Part shown: positions 1 to 5,346 of the stretch, one piece after another
Numbering within the stretch: the stretch's first letter is position 1
Layout of the letters: every line of letters begins with the position of its first letter
DNA from: Deltaproteobacteria bacterium UBA2221
GTDB lineage: Bacteria; Desulfobacterota; Syntrophorhabdia; Syntrophorhabdales; WCHB1-27
DNA length: 8,085 nt
NCBI GenBank assembly: GCA_002328485.1
Contig: DCUF01000019.1
Span: 1 to 8,085, forward strand
Direction: 5' to 3'
The notes under the pieces: generated by a model
Databases searched by the model: none
What the model was told of the DNA's origin: nothing
What the model saw: only the letters and a program-made list of their open reading frames with translations
Made by a program: the position numbers and the translations under genes

Positions 1-251
1 AGAGTCCAAATGCGTTTGCCCTGGTTCTGTATCACTCCTCAGGGGATCGATGATGCAGGTTGGCATGCAGCGGAGAACGTTGTCGTGTTATCAGCACACC
101 AGTCGTCCAAAAACGCACACGCGAGATTGCTCGGCCGTGATGGAGCAGTGAAATCATTAAAAAAGACGGGCAGTTCAACGCCCTCGGTCTGCCTTTCCGC
201 AGGCATGTCCTTTGCTAAACGATTCCAGGACAGATTCCATGAGAGGACCCA
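1..251. other. Intergenic stretch, no recognisable gene
   Basis: I see no supportable gene here. One frame stays open from the left edge to 276, but its translation has no recognisable motif or membrane segment, no ribosome binding site, and overlaps the start of the better-supported HTH gene. The minus strand gives only short frames. An A-rich stretch near 158-168 is not next to a clear stem, so I do not call a terminator. The region probably carries the upstream signals of the HTH gene at 252, but I cannot point to a convincing -35/-10 pair. Confidence 0.5.
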
Positions 252-500
252 TTGTCATTTGATCTTCTACAAATAGGACGACTGCTCAAGGAGGAGCGAG
301 AAGAACGAGCGATTAGTCTGTCGGATGTTTCAGAGGCACTATATGTGCGAAAGTCGGTCGTGGCGGCCCTTGAAGCAGGACGATGGGAGCTTCTTCCTCA
401 TCAGGTCTACGTGAAGGGCTACGTGAAGCAATACGCCCGCTATCTCGGAGTCAATCAGGATCTTCTCCAGCAACTCTTCGCAGGATCCCTGTCTTGTTAG
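252..500 (+). CDS. Short RodZ-like helix-turn-helix protein
   Basis: An 82-residue protein made almost only of a RodZ/Xre-type helix-turn-helix (HTH_25-like). Residues about 8-75 match the RodZ N-terminus as I know it: a LLKEEREERAISLSDVSEAL helix pair, then a YVKGYVKQYARYLGV segment. In RodZ this domain is cytoplasmic and contacts MreB; in Xre-type regulators it binds DNA. The start is TTG at 252, chosen because GAGAGGA lies at 241-247, four bases upstream, and the upstream in-frame ATG at 239 runs into a stop. The protein ends with TAG right after the domain. It lacks the transmembrane helix and periplasmic tail of full RodZ (usually around 300 residues). I found no downstream frame that restores them: the +1 frame after 480 gives only a basic, low-complexity tail. 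It may be a free-standing small HTH protein or a decayed rodZ. The fold is fairly sure, the function is not. Confidence 0.75.
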   Translation: MSFDLLQIGRLLKEEREERAISLSDVSEALYVRKSVVAALEAGRWELLPHQVYVKGYVKQYARYLGVNQDLLQQLFAGSLSC

Positions 501-584
501 CCGGAACCCACCGCTGCATGAACCGGAACATCGCTGCGGCCGAAGAAAAGCATCACGCATCCCCCTTCCCCGAACGTACCGTTT

Positions 585-645
585 CACGATAGGGGTTGGG
601 CCGGGAGGAGGAAGGGGCAGATCTCCGCGACCCTATCCTATCGTG
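585..645. terminator. Inverted repeat between convergent genes, possible terminator
   Basis: CACGATAGG (585-593) and CCTATCGTG (637-645) form a perfect 9-bp inverted repeat. An alternative 7-bp pairing is GATAGGG (588-594) with CCCTATC (631-637). The 43-base loop is purine-rich and may fold further through GGAG/CTCC. The repeat lies 8 bases past the stop codon of the minus-strand gene ending at 653 and 85 bases past the stop of the HTH gene, where a shared terminator for convergent genes would be expected. There is no T-run on either strand, so it is not a canonical intrinsic terminator. Confidence 0.4.
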
Positions 646-652
646 CGTCGGT

Positions 653-1024
653 CTAAGGATTGATGGGAGCCCAGACATCGTGTGCTGGTACCCATCTGCC
701 ATTCACCCACCTGCCGGGGACCGTTACCCACTGACCCGGAGGCTCCTGGCCGCCATAAGAAGGCGCGGAGTATGTGTACGTTGGCGCGGGGGCAGGTGCC
801 GGGTAGCTCGGCCGGGACAGAACGGCGCCGAGAATACCGCCCACGAGAAGACCTCCCAGCAAATAAGGGACAACGTCGCTACCACCGCTATGACTGTGAT
901 GATGAGTAACGCGGGGTGCGGGCTGATAGTATCCGCCTCGGCCCTGGGGCCACGCATAACCCCCTGCGGGATAGGCGAGAAGAAGGGCCGTGCTTACCAA
1001 TGCGAGTATCAGTTTCTTTTTCAT
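653..1024 (-). CDS. Small exported protein with glycine-rich hydrophobic segment and Trp-rich C-terminus
   Basis: A 123-residue protein of unknown function that is probably exported. It begins with a clear signal peptide: MKKK, a hydrophobic core of leucines and alanines, and a likely cleavage near residue 24 (GYA before WPQG). A His/Gly/Ser stretch follows (about 38-48, HHHSHS), then a second hydrophobic, glycine-spaced segment (about 52-70, LLGGLLVGGILGAVL) resembling a glycine zipper, a Pro/Ala/Tyr-rich linker (about 71-92), and a Trp/Gly/Val/Pro tail with WVTVPGRWVNGRWVPAH. Similar tails occur in small envelope proteins of deltaproteobacteria, so periplasm or outer-membrane association is inferred. 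The His cluster could bind metal, but nothing here proves it. The start is well supported: AAAGGAGG on the minus strand (1039-1032) lies 7 bases before the ATG at 1024. It stands alone, with its own upstream region at 1025-1234. Confidence 0.8.
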   Translation of the reverse strand: MKKKLILALVSTALLLAYPAGGYAWPQGRGGYYQPAPRVTHHHSHSGGSDVVPYLLGGLLVGGILGAVLSRPSYPAPAPAPTYTYSAPSYGGQEPPGQWVTVPGRWVNGRWVPAHDVWAPINP

Positions 1025-1031
1025 TGATTAT

Positions 1032-1039
1032 CCTCCTTT
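1032..1039 (-). promoter_or_regulatory. Strong Shine-Dalgarno site of the small exported protein
   Basis: AAAGGAGG on the minus strand, 7 bases ahead of the ATG at 1024. It is the strongest ribosome binding site in the window and suggests the small exported protein is well translated. Confidence 0.85.
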
Positions 1040-1095
1040 CGGGATACACAGGCATAAGAGCAACGGCCATGCCAACCAGGTCCGTGCTCATATAA

Positions 1096-1111
1096 TCGTT
1101 ATTATTAACGA
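1096..1111. promoter_or_regulatory. AT-rich 16-bp palindrome, possible operator
   Basis: TCGTTA-TTAT-TAACGA is a perfect 6-bp inverted repeat around a 4-base centre, 72 bases upstream of the ATG of the exported-protein gene at 1024. It sits in the most AT-rich spot of the 1025-1234 gap. On the minus strand a seven-T run lies directly upstream of it, and AATAAT, close to a -10 box, falls inside it; no good -35 is placed for that box. On the plus strand TATAAT (1091-1096) abuts it, but no plus-strand gene follows. A regulator site overlapping the promoter of the exported-protein gene is a reasonable inference, nothing more. Confidence 0.35.
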
Positions 1112-1234
1112 AAAAAATGACGAGTTCGTGCAGGAGAGGCGAAGAGTGACGAAGTGGGCCGGGTTTATCGACAATACCGTCGAAGGCTCATCAATTTGTT
1201 GGAAACTTGAGGCGATGGCCCGGGGTGGTTCGTG

Positions 1235-2506
1235 CTACAAGACCGTCGACGCCGATGAGGCGCCGATCTTGCTACGGCAGTAGTCCCTGAAATTGTTGAC
1301 GCCGATGAAGAATTCACGCATCATGACGACCCAGTAGTAGCGACCTTTTTCGGTGAGAAGCAGCTTATCTCCCTGTTTCGTCAAGGCTCCGGTAAGTCGA
1401 AAAAAGAGTATCTCAGGCCACAAATAACGGTAGGCACTCACGCCGTTTTTCTTTGTCAATGCTTTGAGGTCGAGTTCCAACCCAAAGAGCTTCATAAGGA
1501 AGTCATACCGGAGCCGCTCTTTCGGGGGACACACCTTTTTTGCGACCAAGGGGAAAGAGCCGTTCTGAATCCTGCGAATATAGTCCGGAATGTCGAAGGT
1601 GTTAGCGTAAACGGTACCGTCCAGGTAGCCGATCGAGCCGCTTCCCAAGCCGGCGTACTCCTCAAAATTGACCACGTATTCGTCGATCATGGCATCATTC
1701 CGTGAAAAGCACCAGGCGGTGCTCAGACTATACTCAGTGGACAGCAGACGACTGATGGTGTTGTAGAAGACCTTTTCGTTTCTGTCGTCGACGATACCCA
1801 CTTTTCTGCTCATCACCTCGCGGGTGTACTCTGACGCCATGAGAGGGTAATAGGTGATCTGGTCGACGCCGAGGCCCATGAGCGTGGCCACGTCCCTCTC
1901 CAGGCCCTCCCTGGTCTGGGTGGGAAAATTGAACATCATGTCTACGTTGAGGGTGTCGAATTGTCCCTGGGCGGATCGCAGGCGACCGATGATCTCCGCT
2001 GCGCTGCCATATTTGTGGTACCGTCCGATTGCCTTCAGAAGAGTATCGTCGAGGGTTTGTACCCCCACCGAAAGACGATTAACGCCGACCTCCTGCAGGG
2101 CCTTGAAATGGGAGGGCGTGAGGTGATTGGGATTGGTTTCTACCGAAATCTCTTTTATAGGGAAGAGCCTCTTTATAAGTTGCAGGGTTACGGTCAGCTC
2201 GTCCATCAGCAAAGTGGGTGTGCCCCCCCCCACGTATACAGCGGCGAAATCGTATCCCTGCCTCTTGTACATCTCGACCTCTGTGCGCAAAGCCTGGAAA
2301 TAGGATCGAGCCAGGTTCTCCTGAAAGACGATCCGATTAAACGAGCAATAGGGGCAAAGCTCTTCGCAGAACGGCACGTGAACGTACATGAGCAGAGGAA
2401 CTCTGCCTTGCCCGGCGGGGAGGGAGGTGCTGGCGGAAGGCGAAAACTGAAGATAGGAGGTGTTTTTCTTTCGGGCTATGTGGCCTATGAATCGTTCGAT
2501 CAACAT
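1235..2506 (-). CDS. Coproporphyrinogen III oxidase-family (HemN/HemW-like) radical SAM protein
   Basis: A 423-residue radical SAM enzyme of the HemN/HemW/HutW superfamily. The [4Fe-4S]-binding triad is C47, C51, C54 in HVPFCEELCPYCSFNR. It is followed by the SAM-contacting GGGTP motif (93-97), VETNP (122-126), RLSVGVQT (144-151) and a plausible HemN C-terminal domain from about 300, ending in MMREFFIGVNNFRDYCR. Typical roles in the family are oxygen-independent coproporphyrinogen decarboxylation (HemN), heme chaperoning (HemW) and heme-degrading methyl transfer (HutW/ChuW). The CPYC spacing is closer to HemW/HutW than to HemN (CYFC). The length exceeds E. coli HemW (about 380), with an N-terminal extension of about 35 residues before the barrel. 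I cannot settle the subfamily. The ATG at 2506 has no Shine-Dalgarno at normal spacing; an in-frame stop (TAA) lies 15 bases upstream, so the frame cannot extend much further. An internal start at Met40 is possible but also lacks a good site. The gene is divergent from selA and appears to be a single-gene unit. Confidence 0.9.
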   Translation of the reverse strand: MLIERFIGHIARKKNTSYLQFSPSASTSLPAGQGRVPLLMYVHVPFCEELCPYCSFNRIVFQENLARSYFQALRTEVEMYKRQGYDFAAVYVGGGTPTLLMDELTVTLQLIKRLFPIKEISVETNPNHLTPSHFKALQEVGVNRLSVGVQTLDDTLLKAIGRYHKYGSAAEIIGRLRSAQGQFDTLNVDMMFNFPTQTREGLERDVATLMGLGVDQITYYPLMASEYTREVMSRKVGIVDDRNEKVFYNTISRLLSTEYSLSTAWCFSRNDAMIDEYVVNFEEYAGLGSGSIGYLDGTVYANTFDIPDYIRRIQNGSFPLVAKKVCPPKERLRYDFLMKLFGLELDLKALTKKNGVSAYRYLWPEILFFRLTGALTKQGDKLLLTEKGRYYWVVMMREFFIGVNNFRDYCRSKIGASSASTVL

Positions 2507-2516
2507 GCTTATTATC

Positions 2517-2611
2517 GGGGCTTACGTTGCCCCCTCCACCGGCATCAGCCGGATGGAGCTTCCCCTTCTCGCAGGCGTTGCCTGCTAAATCATAGGGCTC
2601 ACGTTGCCCCT
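2517..2611 (-). repeat. Array of four hairpins with a repeated GGCAACG motif, upstream of the radical SAM gene
   Basis: Four consecutive stem-loops lie in 95 bases. On the plus strand they are: GGGGC-ttacgtt-GCCCC (2517-2533); CTCCACCGG-catcag-CCGG-a-TGGAG (2534-2558, 9 pairs with one bulged A); GCAGGC-gtt-GCCTGC (2571-2585, perfect); and AGGGC-tcacgtt-GCCCC-T (2594-2611). The first and fourth are near-copies of each other (GGGCTYACGTTGCCCC) about 77 bases apart. Read on the minus strand, three of the four contain GGCAACG. The array ends 10 bases before the ATG at 2506, so it probably lies in that gene's 5' untranslated RNA. The second hairpin, with a flanking GAAGCTCC on the minus strand, also recalls the subterminal hairpins of IS200/IS605 right ends or TnpB-linked RNAs. 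That similarity is from memory and no transposase is present. Confidence 0.6.
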
Positions 2612-2620
2612 CTGGAAAAC

Positions 2621-2747
2621 GGTTTCAGCCACTTGAAGGGTTTGAGTGTCGTTTCAACGGATAGAACGGCTCAGACCACTGAAACCTTGAAACGGTCGAG
2701 ACCTTTGAAGTCTCATCTTTTGACGGCCCCTCCATGAGCAAGGCTCA
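2621..2747. repeat. Stem-rich stretch with crossing inverted repeats
   Basis: Perfect 8-bp inverted repeats GGTTTCAG (2621-2628)/CTGAAACC (2679-2686) and CGTTTCAA (2650-2657)/TTGAAACG (2687-2694) interleave, so the two stems either exclude each other or form a pseudoknot. Local hairpins are also present: CACTTGAA-ggg-TTTGAGTG (2630-2648, two wobble pairs), GAGAC-ctttgaa-GTCTC (2698-2714) and TGAGC-aag-GCTCA (2735-2747). Variants of GTTTCAA/TTGAAAC recur through the stretch. It is compatible with a regulatory leader of the minus-strand gene or a degenerate intergenic repeat. No protein is supported. Confidence 0.5.
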
Positions 2748-2758
2748 CTCAAAGCAAC

Positions 2759-2788
2759 AATCTAAAGCTAACAAGCCCCAAAAATCAA
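2759..2788 (-). promoter_or_regulatory. Weak candidate promoter for the radical SAM gene
   Basis: On the minus strand TTGATT (2788-2783) is followed after 18 bases by TAGATT (2764-2759). Each matches the sigma-70 hexamers at four of six positions. Transcription from here would give an untranslated leader of about 245 bases that includes all the hairpins at 2517-2747. Weak evidence; placed mainly by position in the AT-richest part of the gap. Confidence 0.25.
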
Positions 2789-2821
2789 GGCCTATCGCCC
2801 CCTGATCACTCGGAAAGGCTA

Positions 2822-2850
2822 TTGATCACGCGATCTTTCTGTGTTACAAA
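2822..2850 (+). promoter_or_regulatory. Candidate sigma-70 promoter for the selA cluster
   Basis: TTGATC (2822-2827) and TACAAA (2845-2850) are separated by 17 bases, each matching consensus at four of six positions. Transcription would begin near 2857, exactly at the foot of the first hairpin of the selA leader, leaving about 160 untranslated bases before the GTG at 3021. No better pair is visible between 2750 and 3020. Confidence 0.35.
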
Positions 2851-2855
2851 TCATT

Positions 2856-2983
2856 GGTACACCCGCAAAGCGGGTACCCGGTGGCACCCTTGAACAGCAA
2901 AGCTGCCTGAGCCCCCTCGTCGGAGGAGTCACGAAATTTTCCGTGACGGTTACGGAGATCGCTTGGGCATCTTGGGCGAGATG
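2856..2983 (+). promoter_or_regulatory. Structured 5' leader of selA (five hairpins)
   Basis: Stem-loops in order: GGTA-(ca)-CCCGC-aaa-GCGGG-TACC (2856-2878, 9 pairs with a 2-base bulge); CAGC-aaa-GCTG (centred near 2900); CCTC-gtcg-GAGG (2915-2926); GTCACG-aaattttc-CGTGAC (2928-2947, perfect 6 bp); CATCT-tgggcg-AGATG (2968-2983, perfect 5 bp). None matches a riboswitch consensus I know (c-di-GMP, cobalamin, Moco and guanidine types considered). In E. coli the selAB messenger carries a SECIS-like element that binds SelB, so RNA-level control of selA has precedent. Whether this leader works that way is unknown. Confidence 0.45.
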
Positions 2984-3020
2984 GGACGATTTTGGGACGA
3001 CATTCCCCCCGAGGTTGGAT

Positions 3021-4436
3021 GTGGTTGGCGATCTATTAAGAAAGATACCGAAAGTCGACGATCTCTTGAGACATGAGGAATGGCAGCGGCGACTCGCCTC
3101 CTTTCCTGCCACCCTGTCGAAGGACATGCTTCGAATCACCCTGGATGAGCTCCGTTCTTCGATCAAGGAAGGGGCCGTCGAGGTCCTTCCCACAAGCGAA
3201 AAGATCATCGCTGATACGGCCAAGAAGGTGCAGGATTCCGTCAAACCGGGCCTGAGAACGGTAATCAACGCTACCGGGGTCATCATCCATACGAATCTGG
3301 GCAGATCCATGTTGTCCCGGGCCGCCGTGGATGCCATCATGAAGGTGGCCAACAACTACTGTAATCTTGAGTACGATGTAGGGGCCGGAAAAAGGGGCGA
3401 CCGATACGAGCACTGTCTTTCCGTTCTGCGGAGGCTCACCGGGGCCCAGGGGGCCCTTATCGTCAACAATAACGCCGCCGCCGTTCTTCTTGTCCTCAAT
3501 ACCCTTTCTCAAGGGAAAGAGGTGATCATCTCCCGGGGCGAGCTGATAGAGATAGGCGGTTCCTTTCGTATCCCTGACGTCATGGAAAGGAGCGGCGCTA
3601 TTCTTAAAGAGGTGGGCACTACCAACCGGACATACCTCGAGGACTATGAGGCTGTCCTGGGCCCCGAGACAGGGCTTATCATGAGGGCCCACAGCAGCAA
3701 CTACCGGATCAGAGGTTTTGTTCACGAAACGGATATGGCCCAATTGATCGCCCTTGGAAAGAAACACAATATCCCTGTCTACTTTGACGCCGGAAGCGGT
3801 CTTCTTTTCCCCCTCGCCGACAGAACCAGCCCGTTCGGCCTGGCCGTTAAGGACGAGCCATGCATCGTCCAGGAAATGGAGAAAGGCGTCGATCTGATCT
3901 CTTTCAGCGGGGACAAATTGCTGGGAGGGCCCCAGGCAGGCATCATACTGGGAAAACGGGAGTATATCGACAAACTGAAGAAGAACGCCTTGACCAGGGC
4001 GATCCGGCCGGACAAGTTTACCCTGGCGGCCATCGAGGCCACCCTCGTGGCCTATTTCAATAGGGATGCCGTCAAGGAGGAGATCCCCATCTTCCGCATG
4101 ATCTTTGCCGACCCGACGGTCCTCAAGAGGAGGGCAGCCAAGATAGCCAGCCGGCTGACAAAAAAGATCCCGGGGATCAGACTGACCGTCGTGGAGCTCG
4201 CCTCAGAGGCAGGGGGAGGAACCATGCCCGACGTCTATTTCCCTTCCTTCGGACTTGCCCTGGAAACGCCAAACCACACGGCCGAGCAGCTAGAATCGAG
4301 ACTTCGCTTGCTTGATGTCCCCATCATCACCCGCATCGAGAAGGAACGCGTCCTTTTCGATCTCAGAACCGTTCGGGAGTCAGAGGAGGGTGTGCTCATG
4401 GCTGGCATCGAGACCGTCGTGAGGCATGGAGCGTAA
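3021..4436 (+). CDS. selA: L-seryl-tRNA(Sec) selenium transferase (selenocysteine synthase)
   Basis: Cytoplasmic PLP enzyme that converts Ser-tRNA(Sec) to Sec-tRNA(Sec) using selenophosphate, as part of the SelA-SelB-SelC-SelD pathway for UGA-encoded selenocysteine. The N-terminal segment LLRKIPKVDDLLRHEEW matches the tRNA-contacting start of the family. Next come VINATGVIIHTNLGR, then NNNAAAVLLVLNTL, REYDVGAG-like fold-type-I positions, and SGDKLLGGPQAG, whose K299 is the expected PLP lysine (K295 in E. coli). I start at GTG 3021, six bases after GAGG (3011-3014). This gives 471 residues, against 463 in E. coli. The frame stays open to 2841, but the extra 60 residues resemble no SelA sequence and overlap the hairpin leader. 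It begins a plus-strand cluster and overlaps the next gene by 11 bases. selB, selC and selD are not in the window. The gene implies that the organism makes selenoproteins. Confidence 0.95.
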   Translation: MVGDLLRKIPKVDDLLRHEEWQRRLASFPATLSKDMLRITLDELRSSIKEGAVEVLPTSEKIIADTAKKVQDSVKPGLRTVINATGVIIHTNLGRSMLSRAAVDAIMKVANNYCNLEYDVGAGKRGDRYEHCLSVLRRLTGAQGALIVNNNAAAVLLVLNTLSQGKEVIISRGELIEIGGSFRIPDVMERSGAILKEVGTTNRTYLEDYEAVLGPETGLIMRAHSSNYRIRGFVHETDMAQLIALGKKHNIPVYFDAGSGLLFPLADRTSPFGLAVKDEPCIVQEMEKGVDLISFSGDKLLGGPQAGIILGKREYIDKLKKNALTRAIRPDKFTLAAIEATLVAYFNRDAVKEEIPIFRMIFADPTVLKRRAAKIASRLTKKIPGIRLTVVELASEAGGGTMPDVYFPSFGLALETPNHTAEQLESRLRLLDVPIITRIEKERVLFDLRTVRESEEGVLMAGIETVVRHGA

Positions 4437-5346
4437 GTTCCATATCCTGGTCGACGTGGATGATGTTCGGATCGATACCTTCCTTTCCGAAAAGCTGTCA
4501 CTTACCAGAAACAAGATAAAGGTGCTCATCGAGGGTGGACACGTGCGGAGCGGGAACAAACCCCTCAAGCCGTCGCTCAAGGTCAAGAAGTCGATGGAGA
4601 TTGAGGGGGAGTTGGTCTCAGACGAGCCCCTGTCTCTTTCCCCCGAAACCATTCCCCTGGACATCATCTACGAGGATGACTGGATTCTCGCGGTAAACAA
4701 ACCCAAAGGTATGGTGGTTCATCCTTCTTTCGGTCATTACCGGGGGACTCTTGTCCATGCCATGCTCGGCTATCTCGGGGAGCGGGAAGGGTTTGAAGAC
4801 ACTGAGAGGCCGGGTATCGTCCACCGGCTGGACAAAGATACTACCGGGGTGATTCTCCTTGCAAAGGATTCCAAAACACAGGAGATCCTTTCCCGGCAAT
4901 TCAACCACAGGAGTGTGGAGAAGGTATACCGGGCGGTCGTGGAGGGGGTAGTGAAAAAAGAGGAAGGCACGGTGGAAGGCGATATCGGCCGCCATCCGAA
5001 GGAAAGGAAACGGATGGCTATTGTCCGGAAGGGGGGCAGGTATGCCCTGTCGAGATACAGGGTGATCCAAAGACTGTCAGACAGTAGCTATGTGGAGGTC
5101 TACCCCTCCACAGGAAGAACCCATCAGATACGGGTCCATCTCTCGTCCATCGGCCACCCCGTGGTCGGAGATCCAATCTATAGCGGGAAGCGCAGGAAAC
5201 AGGTTGAGCGGCCCCTGCTCCACGCCTACCGGATATCCTTCGATCACCCGCAGTCGAACAAACGCATCATGCTCGAAGCCCCTATCCCGGACGACATCGA
5301 GGAATTCCTTGGAAGTGAACCCCTTCAGACTAAAGCAGACGGGTAG
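4426..5346 (+). CDS. rluD: RluD-type 23S rRNA pseudouridine synthase
   Basis: A 306-residue RluA/RluD-family enzyme that isomerises uridines in RNA; RluD itself modifies helix 69 of 23S rRNA. An S4-like RNA-binding domain occupies about residues 12-70 (RIDTFLSEKL, then the IEGGHVRSGNK turn). The catalytic domain follows, with GIVHRLDKDTTGVILLAK. D136 there is the catalytic aspartate (D139 in E. coli RluD). Other family blocks are NKPKGMVVHPS near 90 and STGRTHQIRVHL near 228-240. Length is close to E. coli RluD (326). The ATG lies inside the end of selA (11-base overlap). GAGG sits only one base before it, too close for a normal site, so translation probably depends on ribosomes finishing selA. 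RluA, RluC and RluD are hard to tell apart by eye; the S4 domain excludes RluA. Confidence 0.93.
   Translation: MERKFHILVDVDDVRIDTFLSEKLSLTRNKIKVLIEGGHVRSGNKPLKPSLKVKKSMEIEGELVSDEPLSLSPETIPLDIIYEDDWILAVNKPKGMVVHPSFGHYRGTLVHAMLGYLGEREGFEDTERPGIVHRLDKDTTGVILLAKDSKTQEILSRQFNHRSVEKVYRAVVEGVVKKEEGTVEGDIGRHPKERKRMAIVRKGGRYALSRYRVIQRLSDSSYVEVYPSTGRTHQIRVHLSSIGHPVVGDPIYSGKRRKQVERPLLHAYRISFDHPQSNKRIMLEAPIPDDIEEFLGSEPLQTKADG

Larger units (their letters stand above)
2507..3020. other. Divergent intergenic region rich in hairpins
   Basis: This 514-base stretch separates the start of the minus-strand radical SAM gene from the start of selA. No ORF in it looks like a protein. The left half (2517-2747) holds at least seven stem-loops. 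The middle (2748-2830) is AT-richer and contains the only promoter-like boxes I could find for both directions. The right half (2856-3020) holds further hairpins and leads into selA. The individual elements are listed separately. No tRNA was found; in particular I looked for a selenocysteine tRNA beside selA and saw no T-arm or UCA anticodon arm. Confidence 0.7.

Noticed and set aside
10..276. Plus-strand ORF of 88 codons at the left edge
   Set aside because: No motif, no ribosome binding site, and it overlaps the HTH gene start; it could be the tail of a gene from outside, but nothing supports that.
596..1027. Plus-strand ORF of 143 codons opposite the exported protein
   Set aside because: It is antisense to a minus-strand gene with a signal peptide and strong ribosome binding site, and its translation has no recognisable features.
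2517..2611. Guanidine-II (mini-ykkC) riboswitch, suggested by paired GC hairpins with ACG in the loops
   Set aside because: The loops read TTACGTT/TCACGTT on one strand and AACGTAA/AACGTGA on the other, so ACGR tetraloops are not formed, and neither flanking gene is a guanidine gene.
2615..2720. CRISPR-like repeats based on recurring GTTTCAA words
   Set aside because: The copies are short, in both orientations and irregularly spaced, with no constant repeat length or spacers.
1961..2737. Plus-strand ORF of 258 codons over the radical SAM gene and the hairpin array
   Set aside because: It is a shadow of the radical SAM gene, with no domain and no start signal; its tail only reads through the intergenic hairpins.
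2629..2737. Minus-strand ORF of about 36 codons starting at the ATG near 2735
   Set aside because: It is short, has no clear ribosome binding site, and its sequence follows from the inverted repeats.
2821..3010. Selenocysteine tRNA (selC) beside selA
   Set aside because: No T-arm consensus, no UCA anticodon arm and no matching acceptor ends were found on either strand.
2841..3020. N-terminal extension of SelA to the GTG at 2841 (531 residues)
   Set aside because: The extra 60 residues match no part of SelA, overlap several hairpins and a likely promoter, and GTG 3021 has a well-spaced GAGG and gives the normal family length.
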